64,000 bases of DNA, taken from positions 186,001 to 250,000 of the forward strand of contig OX365930.1 of assembly GCA_947243795.1 (NCBI GenBank). Reading direction: 5' to 3'. Positions within the stretch are counted from its first letter, which is position 1. Each line of letters starts with the position of its first letter. The stretch comes from Saccharomyces uvarum. Its lineage: Eukaryota > Ascomycota > Saccharomycetes > Saccharomycetales > Saccharomycetaceae. Shown in pieces: positions 28,406 through 37,692 of this stretch. Below the pieces are notes generated by a model. That model was given only the letters and a program-made list of their open reading frames with translations. It did no database searches and was not told the DNA's origin. The position numbers and the translations under genes are program-made.

Positions 28406-30100
28406 TCAATCTTCGTCTACGCTAACAATCTCAGAAATTTCATTATCAGAATCTTCTTTTTTGGATACTAATCTTACTTTTCCGCCCTTTTCTACTGAAA
28501 TTTCAAACCCTGCTTTACTTAATGCATCGTCCTGAACAACGTCTTGTGCCTCCATTTGTTTGACAAATTCTTGGTTTTTGGCATTATTCCTCAACAAAAA
28601 CTTTATGCAAATGATAGACCTTTCCTTTATGAATGGATCATTATCGTCAATGACGCAGTTGGAAAGAATTAACGCAAGTCCACCCAATTCTCTTATTTGA
28701 TCTTGAATTTCAGGATGTGCATATACTAACGACGCCAGTATTTCAACTATAACTAACTTACAGTTGGGAAAATTATCGGCCCTAATGAAGAACGAATTGG
28801 CATTAACACGGTTGTAGATCAATAATCGATCCTCGATTTTATTACCTTGGCAATCTGTGATTTTAATATCATCCACTTTTTCACTACTTCCCTTAAAGAA
28901 ATTGATCCTCAGCAGGTTTTTTTGGAACGTATCCAGCAACGAAATTAACGTTTTCACACATTTGTATGATATCAAAAACTGTCTAACATGATCGAATTTA
29001 CACAAATCGGAAATGATGTCCAAACAGGATAGTAATGTGGAATGTAATTGGATAGCAACTGATGGAGTATAATCGTTGACACCTTTCTTGAAAAAGGCAG
29101 GAATATCATTAGCTGCAAGGCGTTGTAAAATGGGATAGCACCACGACATAATAGCCGTCAATTCATATTTATTCCAATCTTCTTTACTCGTTACAATCAA
29201 TTGTAATATTTGCAACAGTTTGGCAAAATTTTCCGGTTCCCTATCTTCAAACCCTTGTAGGTATTTACCAAAGGATGCGGTCGTTAGGCTTTTACTGATG
29301 CAGTCCAAAACAGATAAATCAATAGACGTTATTTTCAATTTTGAATCGTCTAGATAGTCCCTACCGTTTTCAACTACAAAGGAATCTTCTTGATCTTGGA
29401 TAAATTTGGTGGTGATGATATGAAAAAAGACCCTATCTCTTAGGCAATAGTAGTCATCTTGAGTCGTATCATTATCTCTAAAGAACTCATTGGAAAATGC
29501 GTCGTTATTGAGATACGTTTTGAAAAGAAAGAGATATGGCAACCAAAAATGTTCCTCTTCTTTATCCTCTTCAAAAGTCATCCCATAGGGATATTGAAAA
29601 AAATGCAAAAGCGCTGGGAAAGTAGTCATATCTACTGTGGAGTAGTTTTGTTGCATGTTGTAAACACATGTTAAGCATGCGATGTATAAGTGCTTCACTA
29701 AAGGAGTATCAACTACATACTCACCGGTTATGTGTAGAAAACCACTTATTACGAGGTTTTGCAGTAGAAGCTTTTGGGGTATTTCTTGGTTTTCTGCAGC
29801 AAGGTTTCTCATCAATAACACAAGGCCTCTCATTGTCCTCGTATAACATATTGAGCTATCTTCATTCAAAGATACCGGTAACAGCATTCCTTCCAATGTG
29901 TCCCTTAAACGTTCCCAAAAAGGCTGGGAATCGGCCATCAATTTCCTATGGTCTTCTTCATTAAACGTCCTTTGAAAGACTCCATTCAGATTCTCGACGA
30001 TAGGCCCATAGTGCTCAACGCAACCTGGGTCATTCTTCATTGTTGCATCGATTAAATCAAATAGTTTATACTCATCTGAAAAAATTCCTGTTGGCGTCAT
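28406..30100 (-). CDS. CTR86: Ctr86 (ataxin-10 domain protein)
   Basis: A 564-residue protein (S. cerevisiae about 563), essential and of uncertain role, found next to THR4 and named for that place. The C-terminal third (about residues 430-530, with NFPNCKLVIVEILASLVYAHP) fits the ataxin-10 helical-repeat domain. The rest is helical with no catalytic motif. It converges on THR4. A PAC element lies upstream. Confidence 0.92.
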   Translation of the reverse strand: MTPTGIFSDEYKLFDLIDATMKNDPGCVEHYGPIVENLNGVFQRTFNEEDHRKLMADSQPFWERLRDTLEGMLLPVSLNEDSSICYTRTMRGLVLLMRNLAAENQEIPQKLLLQNLVISGFLHITGEYVVDTPLVKHLYIACLTCVYNMQQNYSTVDMTTFPALLHFFQYPYGMTFEEDKEEEHFWLPYLFLFKTYLNNDAFSNEFFRDNDTTQDDYYCLRDRVFFHIITTKFIQDQEDSFVVENGRDYLDDSKLKITSIDLSVLDCISKSLTTASFGKYLQGFEDREPENFAKLLQILQLIVTSKEDWNKYELTAIMSWCYPILQRLAANDIPAFFKKGVNDYTPSVAIQLHSTLLSCLDIISDLCKFDHVRQFLISYKCVKTLISLLDTFQKNLLRINFFKGSSEKVDDIKITDCQGNKIEDRLLIYNRVNANSFFIRADNFPNCKLVIVEILASLVYAHPEIQDQIRELGGLALILSNCVIDDNDPFIKERSIICIKFLLRNNAKNQEFVKQMEAQDVVQDDALSKAGFEISVEKGGKVRLVSKKEDSDNEISEIVSVDED

Positions 30101-30519
30101 TATACTATTGTTTTCTGTTGTTAATACAACGATACTATGATGTGATGTTATTTATTATGCTGGGTTAAAGACAAAAGAATAGTTGGAAAATTTGTGTCAA
30201 TGTTTTCCCTCATCCCATCGATTTTCCACTTTTTCCTTTTCCAATTTTTCGCCAGAGCGATGAGCACCTTACATATCAAAATGAAAAACCTCATGCCAAG
30301 CAAAGGACTTTTTAACAGCAGCCCAAACACTAGGTTGTTCACATGACGGTGGATGTCACGGTTTGAAAGGACAAACAGGGTAGAATCGATTTGGATAAAT
30401 TTTTCGATGATATTTTTATTATTTAAAATACAAATGTAATGCTTTATATAGTTCTATATTGGGGGGATATGTTAAAAGTATATGTTTGAGTGTGCATGAA
30501 TAAAAGATGGTTCAATTGT
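30101..30519. other. CTR86-PWP2 intergenic region
   Basis: A 419-bp gap with the CTR86 promoter (including the PAC element) and the PWP2 3' region. An open frame of 64 codons on the minus strand (30148-30342) has no recognisable features and is not called. No RNA gene or repeat is visible. Confidence 0.6.
30257..30264 (+). promoter_or_regulatory. PAC element upstream of CTR86
   Basis: GCGATGAG, the PAC core bound by Dot6/Tod6, lies about 160 bp upstream of the CTR86 start. AATTTTTCG, a partial RRPE, sits just before it (30243-30251). The pair is typical of ribosome-biogenesis promoters. Confidence 0.5.
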
Positions 30520-33276
30520 TCAATGAAGCTCATTCTTGTCTTCTTCTTCATCACTGGAATCGTTTTCGTTGGACAAAGGCAATTTGGTATCCTTGCTATT
30601 AAAACCAATCCAGCCTTCTTCGTCGTCAGATTCCATGGCCACATCGTCTTCCTCTATATTTTCCTCTAGGTCATCTTCCAGAAGAACCTCGTCATCATCA
30701 GCGCCGTCGTCTTCAACGGATCCGTCAGTCGAAGTCAAGAATCTGTAGGAGTACTTATTATCAGTTGCGGTATTAACCACATCCTTAGCCACCCTACCGA
30801 TAAATCTCTGTATCGACCTCATAGCGGTAGAGAAAAGATACTTGTGCTCATTCATGTAACTACCGTTTGCAGATAACAAGGCTTTGATCCAAATGAGATT
30901 AAACTCGATATGTTGTGAATCCATAGCAAAATCACCGATGAATTTGAGTATTCTTGGTAAATATACGACAGGGATATTGCTTGCTACCAGTGGGATTTCT
31001 TTAATTGGTATAGACTCATAAATCTTATTGATCAAATATTCTTCATTCAATCTGAATGCCATTACCAAGGCATTTAGATACTGCTTTTCTCGTAGCGCCT
31101 CTACTGTGGCAAGTGGGGTGACATCCACATCCAGGTCAAATGGATCAAATAATATTGTGTCATTGGTGGAATATATTAACAAACCTTCTGTGGAGGCGGC
31201 GGCAAACGCACTTGCTGTTGGAGAGAATTGGACAGAAGTAACTCTGATCTCGGGCTTCATGTTCCTAGTTGATAGATCACCGCCTCTTTTAGTGCCTGGA
31301 AGGGAATTATCAATACGATCCTCCAAATCCGAATTTTCACCTGCATCATCGATCAAATCCAACGAACCTGCTTCAGTCATTTTCTTACTGTTCAAGAACT
31401 CCAAGGTACCGTTCAAAGCCATATTTCTGGACACGACGAATCTTTTCAATAGCACTTCATTTGGAACGTCGTACAAACAGATGGAGTTGTTGTTACCACC
31501 AGCCACAATGGCCATCCCGTCGAAACTGTAGTGGATTGTGGTGAAAAATTTGGATCTTTCGGAATTCTTGGCTGTGAATCTATCTTCATTGAATCTACCA
31601 GAGATGATATCCTTTCTACAGTCGATATTGCCCACCTGTTTGGCATCTTCGATATTAAAGATTGAGATTTGACCCTTCAAAGTGGAAACCGCCACTTCCT
31701 TCCCGTCCGGTCTCATAGACAGGGCCAAAACGTCAGAATAAACTTCCAAAGGTTCCACTTGTTGACTTCTGCCAAAGATTGACCAAATTCTAATTGTTTT
31801 ATCCCAGGATGCAGACGCTAGAACACTGTTCTCCTGACTAAAGGAAAGACACGAAACGGGGCCCTCGTGGCCGGATAGCGCATCTAGCAATTGACCGGTT
31901 TGCACGGACCAAACGTGAATATCGAAATTATCCAAAGACCCTGCACAGACGACTTCACCGGATGGATCCACCGCCAAACAATTGAATTGGATTCTTTCTG
32001 TACCGGTGAAAGTCCTGAAATTACGATATCTAATTAAGTCCCAGGCTCTCACGGTACCATCCATGGACGAGGAAAACATGACCTGGCCCCTCTTGGCAAA
32101 CTGTACCGCGGTGACCGAGGAGGTATGTTCTTCGAAAGTGGCCAAACAAAACCCGGAGGTGACGTCCCAGACCTTGATCTTCCCGTCATCGGATGCCGTC
32201 ACCACGCGTGAACCGTCTGGAGAGTATGCCAGACTGTTTGTGGAATCGAAATGGCCCTGTTGTTTCAGAATGTAGGACTCCGACTGCCATTCGTAGACAA
32301 GCAGTTGGCCCAGCTTGCTGGAACCGAATGCCAACCATTCACCAGTGTTATTCACAGTGACGGTATTAACCGGGTTTTGCCCCATGGACAGTTGCTGGAT
32401 CAAAGTGAACTCGGGCAAGTCGTAGAGACGGAACTCCCCGCTGGTGAACCCGACCACTAGCAATCTTGTGGCTGGATGGAACGTGACACATTTTACCTTG
32501 GACTGGTTTGCGTAGAAAAAATGCTTATTTGTGATTCTCCAACTGTATTTCGAGATGTCGTCTTGCTCGTTGTCGCTTCCGTCGTCATCGTCATCATCAT
32601 CGCTGGGCTTCTTGGTGAATTCCCAGACAAACACAGCACCGTCTTTGCTCACGGTGTATATCTTTTCCTGGTCATGGCTGAAGAAGGCCCCCATGACGTA
32701 GTCTCTGTGGCCGTTGAAGGTGGTTGCCGCGAGGTCCGTCTCCTCTGAGTTCACGGACCATATCTTGGCACTTAGATCCTTGGACGTGGTGAGGAGGAAC
32801 CTTGAGTCCTGCGACCACGTCAAAGAGATGATATCTTGGAAGTGTCCCGCATGCACTCTGTAGCGGACAAAGGGAGCGAACTGCCTGTCCTTGTTGACGT
32901 CTGGGGTCTTCCAGATCTGCAAGAACCTGCCCGAGGCCAGTGCGAAGAGCTTCCCATCCGGGCTGAACTTCACAGCGGAGCATTTTTCTTTGAAGTTGAA
33001 ATGGTGGAGCACGTTGCGGGCCTTGAAGTTGACGAGGATTGCGCGGCCATCCTCGTCGACGGAGAGCAGCAACGTTCCTTGCTTGCTCAGGTCCACGGCC
33101 GCGATATTCTTGCGGTGCTCGTATTCGAAAGTGAACGACTTGTTGTTGATCAGGTCAAACACGCTGACCCTATTACCTACGGGCGAGAGCAGCTGCTTGC
33201 CGTCATCGGAGAAGACTATGTTGCCTTGTCTGTAGACCGTCCCTAGAAGGTTCGAGAACTTGAAGTCGGATTTCAT
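30520..33276 (-). CDS. PWP2: U3 snoRNP / UtpB component Pwp2
   Basis: A 918-residue nucleolar WD-repeat protein of the UtpB subcomplex of the small-subunit processome, needed for early 18S rRNA processing. Two tandem beta-propellers are visible from the many WD endings (for example IKVWD, VRAWD, IRIWS) over about residues 10-690. The C-terminal UTP12-type helical domain follows, and the tail is Asp/Glu-rich. Length is close to S. cerevisiae Pwp2 (923). The promoter has a PAC/RRPE pair. Confidence 0.96.
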   Translation of the reverse strand: MKSDFKFSNLLGTVYRQGNIVFSDDGKQLLSPVGNRVSVFDLINNKSFTFEYEHRKNIAAVDLSKQGTLLLSVDEDGRAILVNFKARNVLHHFNFKEKCSAVKFSPDGKLFALASGRFLQIWKTPDVNKDRQFAPFVRYRVHAGHFQDIISLTWSQDSRFLLTTSKDLSAKIWSVNSEETDLAATTFNGHRDYVMGAFFSHDQEKIYTVSKDGAVFVWEFTKKPSDDDDDDDGSDNEQDDISKYSWRITNKHFFYANQSKVKCVTFHPATRLLVVGFTSGEFRLYDLPEFTLIQQLSMGQNPVNTVTVNNTGEWLAFGSSKLGQLLVYEWQSESYILKQQGHFDSTNSLAYSPDGSRVVTASDDGKIKVWDVTSGFCLATFEEHTSSVTAVQFAKRGQVMFSSSMDGTVRAWDLIRYRNFRTFTGTERIQFNCLAVDPSGEVVCAGSLDNFDIHVWSVQTGQLLDALSGHEGPVSCLSFSQENSVLASASWDKTIRIWSIFGRSQQVEPLEVYSDVLALSMRPDGKEVAVSTLKGQISIFNIEDAKQVGNIDCRKDIISGRFNEDRFTAKNSERSKFFTTIHYSFDGMAIVAGGNNNSICLYDVPNEVLLKRFVVSRNMALNGTLEFLNSKKMTEAGSLDLIDDAGENSDLEDRIDNSLPGTKRGGDLSTRNMKPEIRVTSVQFSPTASAFAAASTEGLLIYSTNDTILFDPFDLDVDVTPLATVEALREKQYLNALVMAFRLNEEYLINKIYESIPIKEIPLVASNIPVVYLPRILKFIGDFAMDSQHIEFNLIWIKALLSANGSYMNEHKYLFSTAMRSIQRFIGRVAKDVVNTATDNKYSYRFLTSTDGSVEDDGADDDEVLLEDDLEENIEEDDVAMESDDEEGWIGFNSKDTKLPLSNENDSSDEEEDKNELH

Positions 33277-33379
33277 CAGGGTGCGGTGCGATGCGGTGTG
33301 TGGTCTGCTGCTTGTGTATCAAACCGAGTTGCTACTACACTACTACATATATGTATAACTATTTGAAACTTTTTTTCAG

Positions 33380-33397
33380 CTCATCGCAAAATTTTTC
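33380..33397 (-). promoter_or_regulatory. PAC and RRPE elements upstream of PWP2
   Basis: CTCATCGC (33380-33387, PAC on the minus strand) is directly joined to AAAATTTTTC (33388-33397, RRPE). They lie about 105-120 bp upstream of the PWP2 start. This abutting pair marks genes of the ribosome-biogenesis regulon controlled by Dot6/Tod6 and Stb3. Confidence 0.7.
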
Positions 33398-33457
33398 AAA
33401 AAAATTTCAAAAGGGCCCGTCGCATGTGATCAGGATAGCAGAGCCATGTAGCTACTA

Positions 33458-34234
33458 CTACTTCTCGAACCCGGCCCTGACGACAGCCTCTCTGGCGGTG
33501 GAGTTGATGTGCTTGAACCGGTCCGGCCCGATGTGGGCACCGCCGAACCACCTGGCTACCACAACGATCACGTCCCACACGTCCATGATGGTGATGAGGT
33601 GGAGCATCCGCGACCCGGCGGCCGTCTCGCCGTCGTCGTCGGAGTCCTGGTACGTGGCTGCAGAGCCGTCCTGCCTGATGCGCCATGCGCTCATGACGTG
33701 GTTGGCCTTGCGCATCTTGGAGTCGGTCTTGAGCAGGTCGAGCATGGCGAACGCCTGCTCTTCGGACGCAGCGTGCGCCGCAAAGGCCATGAAGGTGGAG
33801 CCTCTGTCGGAGATGGGGTCCGAGGCGGTCCAGCCCTCGAACGGGTCCGTGGGGATGTCGTCTAGCTGGACGGGTTCTGTATCCTCCTCGGGCTCGACGT
33901 ACAGCACACCGTCCAGCTCTGTGAGGAAGTCGAACAGGCACACGGACCCGCGATGGAACACCGAGTCCATGACCTCTTGGAACAGGTGCTGCAGGTACTT
34001 GGTGTCGTAGAGGTCGCGCTTGGCGACCGACGTGCACACCGCGACCTCGATGACGTTGGGGGGCTCTGTGGACGGGTAGTTTGCCGGGAAGGAGATCTGC
34101 AGAACCATGTACTCGTGCTGCGGCACCTTGACGACGATGATGCTGCCGTCCTCCTGCTTCCTGGAGAGCAGGTCCGGGTAGATGGCCTCGACGGCCTCCA
34201 GTTCTTCGATCAGCTGGTCGTGATCGTCGTCCAT
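33458..34234 (-). CDS. YIH1: Yih1 (IMPACT homolog, Gcn2 inhibitor)
   Basis: A 258-residue cytoplasmic protein, exactly the S. cerevisiae length. The N-terminal RWD domain (about residues 1-110, EELEAVEAIYPDLL) competes with Gcn2 for Gcn1. The C-terminal IMPACT/UPF0029 ancient domain contains FMAFAA and VARWFGGAHIGPDRFKHI. It restrains general amino-acid control. The gene is GC-rich and is oriented towards PWP2, 180 bp away. Confidence 0.95.
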   Translation of the reverse strand: MDDDHDQLIEELEAVEAIYPDLLSRKQEDGSIIVVKVPQHEYMVLQISFPANYPSTEPPNVIEVAVCTSVAKRDLYDTKYLQHLFQEVMDSVFHRGSVCLFDFLTELDGVLYVEPEEDTEPVQLDDIPTDPFEGWTASDPISDRGSTFMAFAAHAASEEQAFAMLDLLKTDSKMRKANHVMSAWRIRQDGSAATYQDSDDDGETAAGSRMLHLITIMDVWDVIVVVARWFGGAHIGPDRFKHINSTAREAVVRAGFEK

Positions 34235-34340
34235 TGCTGCTTTCTTGCTTTTTTTTTTTTGCCGTTGTCATACATATGCATATATATATATATATGTATA
34301 TTGCTGCACAAGACGCACTTTTCAGCGTTTTTTTTCACCG

Positions 34341-34361
34341 AAAGAGAGAGAGAGAGAGAGA
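34341..34361. repeat. (AG)n run upstream of TAH1
   Basis: A short AG dinucleotide run in the TAH1 leader, about 40 bp before the start codon; a (TA)n run (34277-34298) lies nearby in the same spacer. Both are simple microsatellites. Confidence 0.85.
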
Positions 34362-34397
34362 ACAGTAGCATCAGCAGCAGTAGCAGCAGCAGGGAAC

Positions 34398-34733
34398 ATG
34401 ATGCAGTTTGAAAGGGACAAGGAAGAGGGCAATGAGCGGTACAAGCAGGGCCTATACCGCGACGCTGTAGGGTGCTACGACCGGCTGATCGCAGCGCAGC
34501 CGCAGAACCCGGTGGGGCAAAGCAACAAGGCCATGGCGCTGATCAAGCTGGGCGAGCATGCGCAGGCCATCGAGGCGTGTCAGCAGGGGCTGCAGCTAGC
34601 GGCGGCGCCGCAGCACGCAGCCTTAAGGGCCAAGCTGCTCTACCGCCTGCAACTGGCGCAGGCGGCTGTGGCCCCACTGCACATCCCCGTCGTGGAGGTC
34701 GACGAGCTCCCCGCGGGCTTCGACCAGTCCTAG
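34398..34733 (+). CDS. TAH1: Hsp90 cochaperone Tah1
   Basis: A small TPR protein that with Pih1, Rvb1 and Rvb2 forms the R2TP complex for box C/D snoRNP assembly. Start at 34398 gives 111 residues, the S. cerevisiae length; a second ATG follows at once. Two TPR motifs and a capping helix are visible (KEEGNERYKQGLYRDAV, NKAMALIKLGEHAQAI), with the Hsp90-tail clamp residues in the expected positions. The C-terminal IPVVEVDELP binds Pih1. The sequence is unusually Ala- and GC-rich compared with S. cerevisiae. Confidence 0.94.
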   Translation: MMQFERDKEEGNERYKQGLYRDAVGCYDRLIAAQPQNPVGQSNKAMALIKLGEHAQAIEACQQGLQLAAAPQHAALRAKLLYRLQLAQAAVAPLHIPVVEVDELPAGFDQS

Positions 34734-34776
34734 CACCCGCACAGTCTTTATAGTTAGTCTTCTTTACATATTGTTT

Positions 34777-34787
34777 ATTTATATTTA
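34777..34787 (+). other. Candidate replication origin core (ARS315 position)
   Basis: ATTTATATTTA is a perfect 11 of 11 match to the ARS consensus WTTTAYRTTTW, just past the TAH1 stop, in AT-rich DNA. S. cerevisiae has ARS315 in the TAH1-YCR061W interval as I recall. The match and place are seen; origin activity is inferred. Confidence 0.45.
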
Positions 34788-35070
34788 TCTTTAAATCTGA
34801 ACCTTTAAAGCGCGCCACACCAAGCAAGAAAAAGAAGAAGAACAGCAACTACAAAAAAAACAAAACATAGCGTTGCAATCTGACGGATTGATTATATTGA
34901 ATTATTCACTGCACAGGGCAGCCTACCGCTATGCGGAATACCCGCATGTACTAACGGTAATTTCTTATAAATAGTGACGTCTAATTAGATCGAACGCCTG
35001 TTCTCTTCACACCCACAGTAAAAACGGTATATACAAATGTAAATACTCCTCGTGCAAACAACCAAAGTTC

Positions 35071-35240
35071 ATGGTGATATGGTAATAGGATCAACAAGCG
35101 AAAATATATAAAATGAAGAACAGAAAAAGTTACTGATTCCCTTTTGTTACTTCAAATATCTAGCACAACTTATATACGCAATATTATAACATAAAACAAT
35201 GGAATCCCAAAAATTATCATCCAATTTCCAATTTCATTCA
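35071..35240 (+). mobile_element. Decayed delta (Ty1/Ty2) LTR fragment
   Basis: The stretch keeps delta landmarks in order: TAATAGGATCAA, ATATAAAATGA, GATTCCCTTTTG, AATATTATAAC and CAATGGAATCCCAA. It is the 3' half of an LTR, shortened and diverged, with no internal Ty sequence. It is an old, broken relic in the same orientation as the LTRs at 37.7-38.3 kb. Confidence 0.75.
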
Positions 35241-35392
35241 ACAGTGATAAGCAGTTCAGAACATTGATCTTTATTCTTTTCTTTACTTAATACCGGATTC
35301 AGTTATCCCCCCTTATGAGTAAATCATTACTAATATCTTTTTCAGCCTTGTATCATATAGAACAGGTGAAGACCTCGCAAAAACCCTCGGAT

Positions 35393-35458
35393 TAGCCGCC
35401 GAGGCGCAGGCCGCTTTGCCACCGGTGCTTCCGCGGATATATTTCGCTTTCCCGCGGA
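35393..35458. promoter_or_regulatory. URS1 and PDRE-like sites upstream of YCR061W
   Basis: TAGCCGCCGA (35393-35402) is the Ume6 URS1 consensus found before early meiotic genes. TCCGCGGA (35430-35437) is the palindromic Pdr1/Pdr3 element, and CCCGCGGA (35451-35458) matches it at 7 of 8. They lie 200-260 bp upstream of YCR061W in a GC-rich block. The sites are seen; regulation is inferred. Confidence 0.5.
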
Positions 35459-35654
35459 GCCCGCGCGTCTTTTCACTCCCGTTTTTACCGGCTCATTGCA
35501 AGCTGGTTTGGTTATAAGGGGATTTGTCGGCGGTTGAAGCTTTACAACTGCAATTGCACTCGCAAGTCCGTGTTGTATCGCAAGCCAGACTCTACGACTG
35601 CAGCGAGTGCAAGCGTAAAATACCCCTCCCTATTCTTAGCAGACACTGACGCCG

Positions 35655-37481
35655 ATGGTGCGTTTCGTTTCGATATTAAGCCTTCTGAGCTGCGCGGCGG
35701 CTCTTACCACAGCGCACATGGACATGGACATGGATGCGCCTGCAACCACGCTCCTGGACGTGTCCGCCACTGCAACCTTGGTTCCCGTGCCGCACGAGCC
35801 CAAGCATGTGCACGGTGTCCCCATCCTGCAGTGGCCCTCGCTCACCCCCGCCGAAAGACTGTACTGGCAGAACTATAACACCACCACCTACTTCACCACG
35901 CGCGAGGGCAGCCGTGCTGCCCTGCGCTACCACGCTACCACGCTGCTGCTGCTTGCGTTCGTGCTCTACCCGCTGTCGCTGGCGCTCAGCGCCGCCAGCT
36001 CCCGGTGGTATCTGCCCTTGCTCTTCGCCAACCTGTGCGTGGGCGCCTCCTCCGTGGCAGCGCTTTCCCTGTTCAAAATAACCTTCCCTGCGGACGACTT
36101 GTACCCACACAACATCTACGGCACGACCTCCGCGGTCCTTATCGCTTTGATGCTCGTCCACTTCTTTGCCGCCGTGCTCGCCGTGCCCGTTTCGCCAGAG
36201 TCGCTTAACGACTACCATCCCGTTGATGCCATCCCGCTGGACGACCTGGAGTCCACGCCCGTCATGGTGGTTCACAGCGCACGCGGGTCGCCAAGCCCCT
36301 CCTCCAACAGAGACACTCTGTGTTCGCTCTCGTCCGGCACCAACCACAAGCGCGACCACTTGCGCGACAATGACGATGATTACGACGACGACGACGACGA
36401 CGACGACTCCGCCGACGCCGACATCACTGCCGTCGAGGCCCCGCCACTAGCCCCACAAGACGTGCCCGTGTTCAACATCCTGTTCGCCTGCGCCAGGTAC
36501 CAGGCGCTAGCCCGCCGGCTATCGCGCCCCGCCCTTACGGTCTTCCACCTGCTCAACTACCCGCTGTTACTGTACGTATTCGCAGATGTGGTCGTCGGCT
36601 TTGCCGTGGGCAACCTGCTTGGTAAGGGCATCCGCATCTTCAATCTCTTGGCGCACTGGATCAAGGGCGGCGTGTTCTTCACGCTGGGCGTAGTCTCGCT
36701 CGCGCGCTACTGCGGGTTCGGCGCCAAGTACGGCTGGGCGTGGAACAGGGTCTGCTTCACCGCACAGCTCTCGAAGGAGCGGTCGTCCAACCTCCTGTTC
36801 CGCTTCGCCCCCGCGGGCACCATCACCATGGAGGGCATCGAGTCGTTCCTCATCTTCTTCTACGGGTCCACGAACGTCTTTCTGGAACACCTGGCGGGCA
36901 GCGGCGGCGCGTGGACCGCCAAGGACCTGCAGCACGTCTCCATCGCGTTCATGTTCATTGGCACCGGGCTGTGCGGGCTGCTCACAGAGTACAAGCTCAA
37001 CCACTGGCGACTCGAGCACGCCCGCGGCCATTCGCACGCAGACTTGGTCGCCGCTACGCCCGGCTACTCCCCGAACCCGTTCCCCGCCTTCACCATCTTC
37101 TGGACGGGCATCCTCATGTCCCAGCACGCGCAGGCCTCCGAGACCTCCACCACCATCCACATGCAGTGGGGGTACCTGCTGTCCTACGGGTCCTTCTTCC
37201 GCCTGCTCACGTACTTGATCCTGTTCCTGGTGCCCAGCGCCCGCCGCGGCACCGCGTCCAAGCCCTTCACAGAGCTCATCACCTCCTTCTGCCTGTTCTG
37301 CGGTGGACTCGTGTTCATGGAGTCCACCGACCAGAGCATCGACGCCATGGAGTACAGGGGCCTCACCCCCATGTTCACGTTTAACCTCAGCGTGGGCTTC
37401 GTCTCGCTGCTGATGGCCTGGGAGATGATCCTATTTATTTGGAAGGACTGGCTGGTCAAAAAAAGGAAGACCAGCCTTTGA
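35655..37481 (+). CDS. YCR061W, Ytp1-like membrane protein
   Basis: A 608-residue polytopic protein of unknown function (S. cerevisiae YCR061W about 631). It has a signal peptide (MVRFVSILSLLSCAAALTTA) and a Met/Asp-rich start. About four membrane spans in the first half fit the DUF2427 domain. A polar loop with an Asp tract (about residues 236-255) follows, then about seven more spans of the Ytp1-type C-terminal domain (GIESFLIFFYGSTNVFLEH). Sequence after the predicted signal includes WPSLTPAERLYW. The gene is very GC-rich, like TAH1 and YIH1 before it. Confidence 0.9.
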   Translation: MVRFVSILSLLSCAAALTTAHMDMDMDAPATTLLDVSATATLVPVPHEPKHVHGVPILQWPSLTPAERLYWQNYNTTTYFTTREGSRAALRYHATTLLLLAFVLYPLSLALSAASSRWYLPLLFANLCVGASSVAALSLFKITFPADDLYPHNIYGTTSAVLIALMLVHFFAAVLAVPVSPESLNDYHPVDAIPLDDLESTPVMVVHSARGSPSPSSNRDTLCSLSSGTNHKRDHLRDNDDDYDDDDDDDDSADADITAVEAPPLAPQDVPVFNILFACARYQALARRLSRPALTVFHLLNYPLLLYVFADVVVGFAVGNLLGKGIRIFNLLAHWIKGGVFFTLGVVSLARYCGFGAKYGWAWNRVCFTAQLSKERSSNLLFRFAPAGTITMEGIESFLIFFYGSTNVFLEHLAGSGGAWTAKDLQHVSIAFMFIGTGLCGLLTEYKLNHWRLEHARGHSHADLVAATPGYSPNPFPAFTIFWTGILMSQHAQASETSTTIHMQWGYLLSYGSFFRLLTYLILFLVPSARRGTASKPFTELITSFCLFCGGLVFMESTDQSIDAMEYRGLTPMFTFNLSVGFVSLLMAWEMILFIWKDWLVKKRKTSL

Positions 37482-37692
37482 TCGGCCGCAATGGGCCACC
37501 TAATTTCTAATGCATGCTATTCGTGCTCTGCTTCAGTCACACTTCCCTAATTATTAATCACACAAGGCAGCTAGCTGTATTTACATCAAAATCTATAAAA
37601 TAAACAAATACATAAATAAACAGAACGCAAACCGTCCTCAAACCAAACTGCAGATACGCACAATGTCGGAATAGGTGATCTCGGTATAAATT

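Larger units (their letters stand above)
34734..35654. other. TAH1-YCR061W intergenic region
   Basis: A 921-bp gap. It contains the ARS consensus match at 34777, an inverted repeat ATGCGG-5 bp-CCGCAT (34931-34947) that looks like a zinc-cluster factor site, and a decayed delta LTR piece (about 35071-35240). The GC-rich YCR061W promoter (35380-35530) carries URS1 and PDRE-like sites. No gene is visible. Confidence 0.65.

Noticed and set aside
36361-36420. A GAC/ACG trinucleotide tract in YCR061W as a possible separate repeat element
   Set aside because: It is simply the Asp tract of the polar loop and is already covered by the gene entry.
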